Assembly (NCBI RefSeq): GCF_000002865.3
Contig: NW_001865072.1
Span: forward strand, 22,562 to 86,561
Length of the DNA: 64,000 nt
Origin: Monosiga brevicollis MX1
Taxonomy: Eukaryota > Opisthokonta > Choanoflagellata > Craspedida > Salpingoecidae
Direction of reading: 5' to 3'
Below the pieces are notes generated by a model, which saw nothing but the letters and a program-made list of their open reading frames with translations, ran no database searches and was not told the origin of the DNA. Positions within the stretch are counted from its first letter, which is position 1; the number at the start of each line of letters is the position of its first letter. Of the stretch, positions 12,101-25,300 are shown piece by piece. The position numbers were made by a program, and so were the translations under genes.

Positions 12101-15100
12101 CTCTGAGCACAACTTTGAAGCAGAACGCTTCGCGTCGGCCTATTGGCGACTTTGTCATTGATCATTTGCCGCATCTTTCCACTGTCAAAGACCTGCTTGG
12201 TCAAACAATGAGTAAGGCGGGCCGCGAAGAAAAGGACGCCCTCGTTGTCGACGGCTGGCTCGAACATTTCAGGAACGATGAAGTGGACGTGAGCTTTCTC
12301 CTTGAATCCTGTGATGACAATGATTCTAGTCTTGCCATGCCAAAGTGCGAGCTACGCCATCAACCTTCACAGGAAGCGATTGAATGGCATACCTTCGTGT
12401 CGATTTGCGCTTCCATACAAGGGCAAACTAGTCAAGCCGAAAGTCTAGCCGCGCTTGAGGCCCTGGTGGATGGAGCACTGGGTCAAATGGCCGTGCTTCA
12501 CGCAGAGCGCGCATTTGGATTTGCATTGCCTCTGCAGTCCAGTAAAACTCGCCATAGCTTTCGCTTACAACGCGATATCAACTTGCTCGAGCGCTGGAGC
12601 ACCTTTCTCAGCGCATATGCCAGTGCGTGGGCTATGCTGACTGCAGGCGCTGAAGGGGCACGACATTACTTGAAACTGCGTCGAGGCTTTAGCCCTGTAC
12701 AGATTGCGCAAATGGAAGCTTGCGTTTCTGGTGAAGCCAGCGGCATGCTCACGGCATTTGTGCCCGGTGCCCGTTTGCAAATTACCTCAAGTCACAAGCG
12801 GGCACCAGCTTATACACAATGCCAAAGAGAGCATCAGCGTGGCCATGATCTCCTGCCGATTCTACAAGATCAATGTCGGGCTCTTGATGAGCTCATCTGC
12901 AACATGACACCCACTGCACAAGTGGTACCGGTTGGTGGGAGGCTCTGGCAACAGCTTGAACTACCCGCCAACAAAGCAATCTATTGTCCCCGGCGCAGCG
13001 ACCAGCCCCTTGATAGCTTCGAGCTTCCAGCTTTGACTCAGCTTTGTGCGCTGTGCACAGTAGCCAGCGCCTTGTCGCGCACATCGGACAAAATCACGAT
13101 TCCACCACCATCCGGCTACCTTTTTCTCACGTTGCAAAGCGATGAGGAGATGCTTCATGCAGTCCACGAGCGTTGTGCGCGCGGCACGTGGATGAGCGAA
13201 TCGCCGCTGTTGGTCTTTGTGGAGTCGCTTGAAGCCTTTGATTTGCTTAGATCTCAAAGTACAATGTCATGGTCAATGCCACTTTTGATCATATGGATAC
13301 ATTTGGAGCCAATGGATGCCAACAAACCGAATGATGTCACAGAGGTGCCACTACTTGATCAGGCTAGCATGCATGCCATTGTATCAGGCTTGATGCGCAA
13401 GCAAAGACTTTCTATACGGTTGGTCTGCGATTCCGAAGTCAACGATGAGGCGAACCCTCGGTGCAAAAGCCATTTTATCAGTTTCAAGCTCACAAAAATC
13501 GCTGAACAAGAAGAGCACGTCCGCCGAGTCGTCGTTGGACGGGGTGACGCTTGTGAAAACATTGTTCAGAGACTCTCTGGAGCACCGAATTACCGGCATT
13601 GCTGGTTTGATGTTGCAGCAGCAAATCGCATCATGGCTAAGGTGGTGTGGGACCTCCTACTTTACGGAACGATTTATTCAGAAACACAGCAATTAACGCT
13701 GTCTGGCCACGATCGGATCATCTGGCTCGAGGTACACTATGCTCCGCTGGCTTGGGCCCATGTTTTTTTGCCACAAAATACAGCATTGCCTTGGTCGGAA
13801 CCATTGCTACAACAACTGTGCCCAGCGCCGCTCTCCTCTGCTTCCGCCGCACGGCGGCTCGTGCAACAAGCCGCTGCAGCACGCTGGCTGGCAAAAGCCG
13901 AAAATATTTGTGAGCCCACCAAAGTTCATATGCAGTGGGCTCAACTTTTGTTTCAGCGACGCACCGGCGCGGGAGCGAATGCTTTGCCGACCTCTAACCA
14001 ATGGCTGCGCTGGTTTGAAGGTCAGCTGAATTTGGACTTTTCAAAGATACCTTTACCTTGCTTTCAGGGCAATGCCGAGGTCGTCTGGTGGGAGCCAATG
14101 CAATCGGACGGCGCCGCTTCTCCCGAACAGACTGTTCAACACCTTGAAAGTGTTTTGAAGCAAGTATACGGCGAAAAGCAAGTACACGACATGCACGCTC
14201 AGTTTACTGAGCTGGTTATGTCCCCCCTCTTTGCGGTTCGGCTTGTAGTCTTATCACTACTGTATCAGCTCCGCGGGCCAATCATTCTGGAGGGTGAGAC
14301 AGGTGTGGGCAAAACCTACCTTCTTCGTGTTTTTTGCGCATTGCTGGGTGAAAGCGTTGCCTTGCACCAGCTGGACATGCTGCCGAGCACCACCGGGGAG
14401 GACATAATGACTTTCCTCAAGGCCGTGCCCTCGGATTCAAACTCGACACAAATTGCGTTTCTGGATGAAATAAATTGCAGCAATGCCATTGACGTTGCCG
14501 CCAGCATTGTCAGCGAACCCTCTGCCATTCATGCAACGCAACAGCAGGGCGGCATTTGGATTGTGGCGGCTTGCAATCCGTTCCAATCGCGTGAGGCAAG
14601 CTATCACGTGTTGCCCATGCCTGATCGTCTTGAAGCTTTTGTTTGGCGCCTCGATGCGCGCTCTCCAACGGAAACTGAGTTTCTGTTGCGTCGTTTGCTG
14701 GAGAACAACGAGGCACTGCAAGATCTCAATGAGAATGAAAAGGAACTGGCTCTTGACACGGCGCTCAGACTGCATGGAGAAGTGCAATCCCTGGCTGCTG
14801 CCCCGAGTGGCACCACAGTCTGTTCGCCACCTTCGACACGAACAATCGTACATTTGGGACAGCTTGCCACCTTCTTGAAAAGCATTTTGCCCTTGAGTAT
14901 TTTCGTCGTAAACCATGTCGTCCCTCAAACATCGCCCGCCTTCTTGGTAGCGGTAGAGTGTGTCTACCTCGCTGGCTTGCCACCTGAGCAAGCGTCTGAA
15001 GTATTGGCCACAGCACACTTGTCGCGAGATGCGACGTGCCCGACCTATTTGCACTCGCAAACATCAACAGCTTCCTCTCTCGGTTGGCTGGCTTGCGCTG

Positions 15101-18100
15101 CCAACTGGCTAATGAACGCCTGTGGCTTTCACCAACTGCCGGGCATTGTCTTGACGCACTCGCTGATGATCAATACCTTTTTGCTCTTCTGCCACATCTT
15201 TGCCCCCGTTCCATTGTTTGTTGTTGGAGAACCTGGAACGTCAAAATCTCTTTGCCTTCATCTCATATTTCAGTACTTCTCCTGCGATCCCTTTGCTCGT
15301 GTTGAGGAGCTGCGGCTTCTGCCGCGCATCACAATGAGTGTTCTACAGAGTTCTCCATTGCTTACGAGCGCTATGCTCAAAGAAGAATTTGAACGCGCTC
15401 GACAGTATCAGCTTGCAGCGGGCGTGCGCACGGTGGTCTGTCTCGAGGAAGCAAGCCTTGTTTTACCCGATCCAGTCAGACGCTCACAGCCGCCAACGGC
15501 ACTCAAAGCACTACATTCACTATTGGAAGAGCATGGCGAAGAACGTGATCCTGAACAGCCAAAGTGTCGTGTCTCGTTCATATGCTTGTCAAATCACCTT
15601 TTGGATTCAGCCAAGCTTAACCGTGGCACCGTGCTACGAAGCCCCACACTGCACTGGGCTGATGTTCAAAGAGCAATTCAATCGCTTTTTCAACTTCCAA
15701 GCCAATCCACAGAGGAGGAAAGCGGCTGTGCATGGAAGGAGTGGTGTGACCTGTTAACGCTCATGATTGGTGAGTTGCAGGGACAAGCGCGCGATGTGTA
15801 CGCATTTTTGGGAGATACCAGGCACCTACTGGCTGCCGCGGCCACGGCCTCTGGTAACCCCCACCCTGCACCATCATCAGATACGATTCGCTCCGTCTTG
15901 CGTGCTTTCGCTCGTAATGTTCAGGGCAGCTCAGCAGAAAAGACCTTTTGTGAACGTTGGCGTGACCAATTTGTGAACACGTTTCTTGATTGCAAGCTCG
16001 GTGATCTTCGTGCCGCAACCAGCATGTGGAACGATGCTTGGCAAAGGTCATTCACGCTTGAGGAGGCTTTGCTCGCGCGACAAAAGCTGTCAGAGCACGA
16101 TGCACCAAGCCCGGTGACGATTGCTTCTCGCCAGATCTTGTGCATCACGGATCTACCTCTCACTAACGCATGGGCTCAGCTTGCGCTTGGTTCTGCTCGA
16201 CAACAAAAGATGAAATTGTTGTTTGCGCCTGCGCGACGCTATTCGAAACTTCAGAACGGCTTCACAGCCCATGGTCACGACGCGTCGTATGACGCACAAG
16301 CTTTGCAAGTGCTAATTCAAAGCCTAGCAGAAACCCAGACCATGGTGGCTAGCGTCTCGAATGATGTGCTTCTCAGCCTGCTTGATCTATTCAACGGACA
16401 CTATCACAGTTTTGATGGTGTTGTCAACTTGGCTCGGGTCGCTCGCGGCCCGCGCTCCAGTCTAGTCAGCATGCGCCAAGATCTTGACTTTGTGGTTGTT
16501 GTTTCCCAGGAACAAGCGCAGCTCATGACCCCAGCCCTCGCATCTCGTTTCTGTAAGATTTGGGTTAATATCGATTGCATTGGTCGGCTCGCGTATGACA
16601 AGGCACAATCCTGGCCTTTGCAACAGCGAGTGGAGGAGGTCATGTATGAAGTTAACCCTTTTCTACGATGGACATTTGAGCCAGAATGGCTTGCAGCCAT
16701 GCTAGAAGTGGATCAAGAAGAAGAGACCCAATCCCAGGCTGAGTTCATGCTCTCCGTGCTCACCTCTGAGATTGTTCGAGATGCCAAGCATGATAAAGCA
16801 CTCAACCTCCTGCTTGAGGAAGCTGAGGACTGTTTTGTGGTGGTGCGCTGCGTAGCTTCAGAATGGGACATCAATATCCTCGCATCTCATTTGAAGCAGC
16901 AACTTAGCGCCAAGGGCTTGGCTGTGAAGGAAACGTCCACGCTGGGGAACGGACGGCCGTGCCACTTGGCTAGTTATGGTAGCTCTTTCCAAGCACTGAT
17001 ATGCGTTCTTGAGGAGCAGCCGTGGGACCTCTGTTCGCGCTTGTCGGAAATTAGCCTCAGTCAACTTCAGACATGTTGGGTTCTGCTTAAAAGTCCCTTG
17101 GCAATCGAAAAGCCCTGCTTTCGGGTTCCGGAGTTTTGGCATTTACTTGCTTTTTGTCCGCCAAGCCCTGGGTTCCAAAGACTAGGCAAACTGCTCGCGG
17201 AAAGTTCGCAGCGTGCTTTGCCAAGAGACCTTCTTGAAGCTGTCGTTACCTTGAAGACCGACCCGGCATCCGCCCCTGCTGCAACCAAGGAGCCGTCATC
17301 CCTTGACGGCATTGTTACACCGCAGCTATATTGCGAATTAGCCAGAGACTCAGCACAAAAGCGTGCTCTTGCCACCTCAGCGGCGTCGCGCCTCTTCGCC
17401 CTGTCGAGTCCTTTGTTCCCTGAGGTGCTTCATCTTGCTCAGGATGAGCTGGCTCTCCTCCAACATCAACAGCTTGCCACGGGAGTGGAAGTTTCGCTGC
17501 AAAAAGTACCTGGCTGGCCAAGTGACAAAGATTGTCCCTGGCAAATCACTGTGGAAGCACCCGCGAAGGAACAACAGGATCATTTATCACCTGTGCAGGC
17601 TGTGTTGGAGTCTGTACGGAGCATTAAGACTGTCCGCCGCTTTGTCAAACTCACAGCAGATCAGTGGCGTGTCTTGAGCGATGAATTTCATCATCTCAAG
17701 CGAGGTGAACAATCTTTGCAGCAGTTGGCTGAAGCGTCCAATTGTACGCTGCAGGCCAAGGCTTCTTGCAATGACCAGGTTGAACTGTGTGTCCTGGCCT
17801 GCCGCGAACCTAAGGCGCAAACCTTCTGCGAGATGCTTCAGCGTATTTTGAACACTGACCTAGTTGTGATCTCTACCGACATTCGCATTGCGGACACTCT
17901 AGCTGATCGCCGCAATCGGAAGTTGGCCTACTTACTGCTCAAACAGAGAGGCCGTGCGCTGACTTTGCAAGGCAGTGTGACTTGGAAGCTTTACGAAGAG
18001 CACTGTGTCATCACTGGCTGGCAGTTTGAGATGCGCGCTGCTCGCGAGAGTCTGATTGACCACATTCAGAACTTGGAGAGGTGCCTGAGCTTCAGGTACT

Positions 18101-19158
18101 GTTGCTTGCCTGCAACCGTTTCGCCCATTGCGAGCATGACACGCCTCAACAATGTTATGGCCCTTGAGCTTCAAAAATGTGAACGAGTGCATGTGCCTTC
18201 CGTTTATCAGCATCACTTCACGCAAGCTCAGTGGGAATCCGACACTCGGCAACAGATCAAGAGCAAGCTCCCTTGCACAAAAAAACTAAGCGCCGGATTC
18301 ACGCAGTGGCAAGCTTGGAAGCTGTGTGGAGAGGCTGCCCTGGTGACCGAAGCGCACACGGAATTATACAATTGGTTGCGATCACACTGGGGTTCCGAGA
18401 GATTGGGACTCATCACGACAGCCCGCTTTGAAGGGCTTCTGGATCAATTGCGAGAGCTGAACGTGGAGTGGCGTATTGAAGCGGAAGGGGGTCTCACGAT
18501 TTGGGCTGAAGTGGCCCAAGTGAACACTGCCCGGAAGCTGTGGCAGGACCTGGAAACAGATGAACAGCAACGGCGCGCTCGGGAACAAGCTTCACATCGC
18601 AGTGAACTTCCGTTTCCTCAGCGAGAATGCGATGAACGGACGGAAAAGTTTTGTTCATGGCAATTGCACAAGCCAACTGCTGCTGCACACCCAGATAACG
18701 CAGCCTATGGCATGGCGTTGTCTCAATACGAGGCTATGGGTGGTGCTAAGGCTGAAGTCAAGCGTATTGATATGATCAAGACGATTGACGCTTTTGACCG
18801 TTATCAGACTCTCAAGACAGCGTTTGCGGCACAAGGCTATGGGACTGAAACGTGGATTTTCCATGGCACGGATGTTAAGAACCGGAGGAGCATCCAAGAA
18901 CTTGGCTTGGTGGTGGGTGGTGAAGGCGAGGTTCCAGTGGCACGAGGGCGAGCTTACGGCCCTGGCATTTACTCTGCCACGAAATGCACCACTCCCAAAA
19001 GTTATGGCAAACTGATCATTCTCGCGCGTGCTTTACAAGGTCGCAAGGGGGCATCCTGTTCTGATGGTGATTGCTGGCCGGGGGGAGGTGCTGACGTGTG
19101 GGTATTCCGAGACAAAAGCCAGGTGCTGCCCTTATTCTTTGTTGAATTGCATTCATGA
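9184..19158 (+). CDS. Giant RNF213/mysterin-like AAA+ protein with C-terminal PARP-like domain (gene A), 3272 aa
   Basis: Exons 9184-9225, 9299-9776 and 9860-19158, with introns of 73 and 83 bp. The first donor is GTATGT. The sum is 9819 nt, in frame. About 1600 N-terminal residues are helical without clear motifs. The first AAA+ unit has Walker A GETGVGKT at about residue 1652 and Walker B IAFLDEIN at about 1709. The second has GEPGTSKS at about 1963, VVCLEEAS at about 2036 and, downstream, ALHSLLEE and LDSAKLNRG. These correspond to the RNF213 second-AAA signatures that I recall as LHPLLE and a DPAKMNRG-type motif. In RNF213 the double AAA core is followed by RING and E3 modules; I find no RING cysteine pattern here. 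Residues about 2420-3050 contain repeats that look KH-like. The C-terminus (about 3140-3272) resembles a PARP catalytic domain: WIFHGTD (His at 3175), RAYGPGIYSATK (Tyr at 3211) and a final LPLFFVEL strand. The usual catalytic Glu seems replaced by Leu, as in mono-ADP-ribosylating PARPs. Gene B converges on it 216 bp downstream. Confidence 0.85.
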
Positions 19159-19374
19159 TGACATTGTATTTTGCCCCACGTAAATACATGTTCATGTATT
19201 TCAATCAATTGATTTTTCTGATGCGAGAAAACTTCACATGTCTAGTGATAATTGATGTATGAAAGTGAAACGAGGAAAAGAATTGACAAACAGAAGAAAG
19301 ACATGAACATCCGGATGTAACAACCGGAACAAGAAACAACATGCCTGATAAGACGGTCGTTAACAATTCACATA

Positions 19375-22300
19375 TCAATCAAATAAACCAATGTCATAAT
19401 GATGATCATCAACTTTGGATTCCTTCACTGATGACTGCCATTCCAACAAGACCCCCTTGACATCATCGCAGCTGTGTCGAAGCCTATCCGCTCGCTGCAA
19501 CAGGTTATGGATCAAGTTGAGCAAGGCCTCGTCAGCTTCGTTGGGCCAAGGCGTGCCAGTTTCGTAGTTTTGAGCCACATTTTTCCAATAAGTCGAATCC
19601 CAAAATTGCGATACATAGTGGTCTTCGCCCTGGCCCTGTTGATCTTCACAAAGACTGCGGAAAGCTCGTGCCCATCTTGAATGCGAGGCGTCTCGGCCTT
19701 TCCAAAGCGTCAAAACAGCCTTGTAGTCCTTATTCTCTGCCCCAAGTTCTAACGCCCTGCCCACAAACTGATGTGAGACCATGGCCTTCACAACGAGGAC
19801 TTGCGAAGCCGTTGCATTGGTGGCAAAATCGAGAGCATGCTTGATGATGTTCTCCTCGGCAACTTGCAAATCGCTGCCACGGGCCTGGCAAAAGAGATCA
19901 ATGTTGCCATCTATGAGGAGCCAACTCCAAAGCTTTTGCCTCACCCCCGGCTGGTCACAGGCACGCGCCCAGGTCGTCGAGCTGTCCTGGGCATTGCTTG
20001 AGAGCAGTCGACGCCAGAGAACATAACAAACAAAATTTGGATGGCTTTGTGCAAACACATGCCAAAATGTGTCGAAGGCAATCCGTGAACAAGCGTGTTG
20101 CACCACAAAGCCCGTCTCGTCTTCTTCAGCGCCAGCAAGAAAACTACGTTCAGCCAAGCGGACCAATTGCTCATCGGGCACAGCCGTCAAGCAGGACAGC
20201 ACATTGCCAACATCGTGCAGAAGATCTTGAAATTGTTCCAAGTTCGAAGGCGGGTGAGAACTCCAACTTTTCTGAAGGTCGCTCCAGTTGATTGGTCGGT
20301 GGTGCACCACGTGGTCGCGAAGAGTAGCAAGATCCTGTGCCTCGTGATCATTGAGTTTGATGCCTACGCTTAACCAGTTGGCTTTTGAGTCTGCGGCATC
20401 CTCCTCAGCTGAAACGATTAGCGGAAATCCATCCTGGTCGAGCCAAGTGAATAGCGAATCGCATGGCTCCACCTTCATTGAGGCTCCGTTGCTTTCAAAC
20501 CCCTCAAGCCATTGTGAAGCGCGTTTGAGGGGTGGCCACTTCTGCATCGCCGGATTTGAGAAGGCGTCTTGCAAGCTGTGACATGTTGTTGAGTCAAATT
20601 TGGAGTCTCGCGCTTTTTTCAAGGCCGCACTCAGGAGCAGGTCAGACAGCCCACGCTCGTCAGGGCGTGGCGTTTGATGCAAGCACACCATGTTAACGAA
20701 AATGCTCGCACAGCGCGAGGCAAACTCGCTTCCCAAGGCCGGTGCTTTTGAGATTAAGGACTCTATCAAGCAATCTCTCAGGTTTTTTGCCCGCGACTCT
20801 GCATCCTGATATCGGTCCCACACCAATGACCAATTCTCCGCAAGGGCACGCCCGTTGCGCATCGAGAGAATTGAAGGGCCAAATAGAATACGCAGAAAGA
20901 TGAGCCAGCGGGTCAGGTCGTCTTTGATGCCGTTTGCATTGTCATGGCAGTTCTGCACAATGAAGTTAGGATCGAGTTGCACCTCCATTTCTTCAATCTT
21001 CACGTCGTCCTTTGTACAGCCAGTCGACTGCACATGGCGACGAAGATCATCGAGCAGGCCACTGTCTTGACGCAGCTTGCGATTGCCAATAAGCAGCACG
21101 TTGAGCCAGCTTAAGCGAGGAGTTATCCAATTAAACAGCTCACGTTTATGGCGTAGCCCAAGCAAATGAAACTCATCTGCAACGAGAAGCGAAGGGCGGT
21201 TTTCAACGGAGAAGTATGTCGCAAGTAGACTGCTCAAGGAGTTCATAACAAGGCGGTCGTCGCTGCAGTCAAAGCGATGGCAGATGATTTCTCCTGAATC
21301 TCGCATGATCTCGTTGGCCGTGTGCGACTTTCCCGCGCCTGGAGGGGAAACCAAAAGCATCACGCGGCGGGGCATGAAGCCTTCAAAGAAGTTCTTGACC
21401 TTCTGCTGCCAGTGGGCACCTTTGAAAGATGCTGCTTTATCGCCTTGGGCAGGTCCTGGTGGGATATCGTTGGCTTCGTTGGCATCATTCAAGTTGAAAG
21501 CGCGCTGGTTCCAGCGTGTCAGGCCACTCTCGGATGCTGGATCGGAGCCTCGAGCAAATTGAAACCGGTCTCTGATCTCAGGGAAGCTGAAGCGAATTGA
21601 CAAGTCCTCGAAATAGATGAACCGCCAAGGGAAGCGAAAGGTGTACTCGCAGCACCATTTCAAAAAAAGATCGGTTGCAGCGCGGATGCCTCTTACATAC
21701 ACCATGTGGGTGTTTCGATCAAAGAGCCCAATAATGGCCAAGTATACTGCGGCCGGGGCCAGATGCATTTCTTCGAAGACGTACTCTTTGATGCAGCTCT
21801 TGATCAGTGGCATATTTCGCAGCTGATGCAGATACGCCTTGCACACGAATACACCGTAACGGGCGTCCTTACGACGCAAACACATTTGCAGCTCGCTAAA
21901 ATTCTGAGAGCCGGAAACCGGGTCGATGCAGCGTTGCAGGGTTCCACGCAAGCTATCTTGAGGACAGCAGTTGGCAAGTGTTGTCACAATTAGGCGATCT
22001 TCCGGTGCAATCTCCAATCCAAATGACGATGCTGTATTCTCTCCTTTGCGCAAAATTGCAAGAATGCGCCATTTTGACACATGCTGGATGGGCGAACGCA
22101 GGACATCGAGAACCCATGCCCTCAGCTCAGGTTCCTCCCTCTTTGACGAAAAAAAGTCAAGAGAAAGCAGCATTGCAATTGTCTGAGTGTCACCAGCCTC
22201 GAATGCAATTTTGTCGTCCTTGCGCTGGCGAAACAGATCGAAAAAAAGGATGTCGTCCTTGGAAGTTTGGCTTTGCGCGAGCCGTTCACACAGGTTTCTT

Positions 22301-25300
22301 GCAGGCTCTCCCCACCATTCCTCATACATAAGCGCCACAAACATGGCTTGTGCCAACGTTTCCTCTGCTTCAAATTCACTGCCAGAGCTCCCTTCGCAAT
22401 CCTCAGAGCTGATCAAAACGCGGCCTGAATCTTCAAGCTTCTTGACTTTGAGACTTGCTCTTTCGCGGTTGTTTGGCTTGCAAATGGTTTCCAACATTTG
22501 CACGGCCTCCAACGCGTGCCTGTGTTTGAGAACCTGAATGATGGGCTCCGGTACAACTTCACACCAGTCTGCAAGTTGCTTGCAAATCTCCACTTTGTGC
22601 GAACTTGCGGTGGCCTGGATCCATGATTGGGAAGTGTCGCGATGCCACAAGAACCTGTCAGCTACAAGCAGAGAATTGGGCCCAGTATGTTTGTCAAGAA
22701 AAAGCCAGGCTTCCTGGAAATTTGCAAATGTCTGAAGAACATCAATGTCTGTGCAGTCGTGCGGTAGCAGGGGCACGATCTCCAAAACGTTACACGGAAA
22801 CCGTGCCGTTCCATGTTCTGTTCGCTTTCCAGTCGAAGCAGAGGCTCGATTCACAAAGGAAGCATGGCGCTCGATGAGAAAGCCATGCTGGCTTGCATTG
22901 ACGTCAACTGTGGAGTAGGACACTTCACCAAAGCTTTCGCTGATTCGGGGGCTGGCGTGATGCGTGAGTCGAAGCAACGGCTCGACGAAAATAATGACAT
23001 GGCCACCAGACAACCGCTCAACCCCAGGCTGCTCGACGGCAGTAGCAAAGCGCAAATCTTTGGATAAAACGGGGCATGGCGCAGCTTGAATCAGCAAGCC
23101 CTCTGTCGACTCCTTTGTTCCGGAACGCTTGGACGATGATTTTTCACGTGGGTCTTGCGTGCTCATGGCCGGCTGCCCGGCCGATGCTTGTAGGACGGAA
23201 AGGAAGCCACATTTATGATAAACTTGAATCTTGTTGTCTCTGGCCTTGGATACTAAATCATACGAAAGCGCTTGGCCAGATAGCTGGCGGGGCTTCATGC
23301 CCTTGGACTCTAAACTGACCACCAGTGGGTGGCATTGATTGAGTTGATGAAGTCGTTCCAACATGAGCGCAGTAAGCTCTTCCGCTTCTTTGAGCAATGG
23401 CCAGATGTTGTCAGCATAGAAGGCTTGCTCGTTCTCTTCAGGAGCCCGAGCGGCAATACTCAAAGAGTATTGATGGAATGCATAGGCTAGACTGCCAGCA
23501 AGCCCAATCATCTGCACATCATCTAGCTGTTCCAAATAAGAAGGCGCAACCAAATGCTTGACAGCACAGGTAAGAAACTCATCTGCGTTGCTTTGATAGT
23601 TTTCGAAAGAGCAAGAAGAGAGAAAGGTAGGAGTCAAGGACGTTGCATCAGCCGCAGTTAGAATGTCTACGGTTGTGACATAGTTGGCCAAGCCAGTCCC
23701 AAAGAATTTGCGATGGGTTTCAGGTCGTAGCGAGGCGTCTAACAACGTCAACCAGGGCCAACCCCCTTGATTGATATCCTGCTCTGGCTTTGACAGGATG
23801 GCATCGACTTTCTCGGGTTTCACTGGCCGATCCATGAGGATAGACAGGCAATCGTCAAAGCGGGGCCCATCTAAATTAGCGATGGCAGCTTTCCATTCCT
23901 CGCGCACCATGAACACCAGATCAAAACTTGCTTGATGGAACCAGGCCAGGACAAGCAACATTTTTGAAACTGTCGTGTTGAAAACGTATGTCGAGTCGTC
24001 GTCGCTAATGCTTGATTTCGAAAGCCAATGTAGGAAGAACTATCGCATCACCAGGAATAGTCAAGAATCACATGAGCAGGCGAAAGGTTGCTTTCTCGGA
24101 AGTTGCATCATCCTTCGTAGGCGTACATACCAAACCACGGCAGAAGGTGCTGGCATTCAGGATTGCCAAGTCTGAAGCAAAGCCACGGTGCAAAGCGACA
24201 TTTAGCGGCTGATTGCTAAGAAAGTGATCTACTTCGTCAATCGACTGCAGACTTGCCAAGTCTGTATCAAGCTGAGCTAGAACATCATCCAACCCGAGCT
24301 CATCGCTCAGTTTTAGCTGTGAAGCACCGTCACCAACAGGAACGGAACATCCCGGGAAAAGAGCAACACATTGGTTCTTTCCCACTTTGACAAGGATGCT
24401 GGCGGCTGGTGGGTTGCACAGCTCCAGCTTCTGATAGACCTGCGCACGGAACCCGGGATTTGCATAGTCCGGCGCAAACAGACTCAATGCCATCTGACCC
24501 GATGGCGATTCTGAGCCAACAAACTGATAGTTCAAACCTTGCAAGGTATTGAACGTCTCGAGGGTTTCGCGCAGCGCACGGTAATCCCCAATAAGCCATG
24601 ACGCGGGTGCGCAGGCGCTGCCAGGGAAGAGACACCACACCAGGTCTGCCACCTTTATAGTATTAGAAGGTAACCCTGATGCTCCTGCTGTGCACAGCAA
24701 AGCCTGGATGCCGTTCATGGCGTCGATTGCGTTCTGTTCCAGCTTGACTGACTTTGCGACCCACGACAGCAATCTTGTAGTTCGTTGGGGATCATGACTC
24801 TGCTCAGCAAACGCCTTGGCTGCCAGCTGAATGACCAACGGGATCGAATTTTGGTCCTTCAAAAGAGAGCTCAAACAAGTCGGCTCATCCTTGACTAGCG
24901 ACAAGCATGCCTCTGTGTCCTGATTGCTCAGCCAACATAAAACCGCGTCCCAATAGTGATTGGCTACTGCAAATGGTTTTGCATTGCCAATTCGGCGGGC
25001 CATGACGCCAGCAGTCCACCATTGACGAGAAGGAAGGCTTGCTTCCTCCACAGCTGAAGCCGTTCCCATGGCTTTTAAGAGCTGGGCGCCTTCTACATGC
25101 GGTACCGACGGGCCAAGAGCCGTCTGTACCAATGCACCAGCAGAAGGATTCTCCCAATTTGCTTCGCAGGCGCGGAGCGATGCCCACATGAAAAGCCGGA
25201 CAGCTGCTTTGTCGGACAGCTTCAAAAAGGTGCCTTCAAAGCTTATTTCCAAAAACGCATTCGCTGGCTGCGCATTTTTAGAGGTGTATGCTAAGAAGAG

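Noticed and set aside
23961-24068. Reading gene B as two separate genes
   Set aside because: A phase-matched canonical intron joins them, and the joined protein is collinear with gene C.
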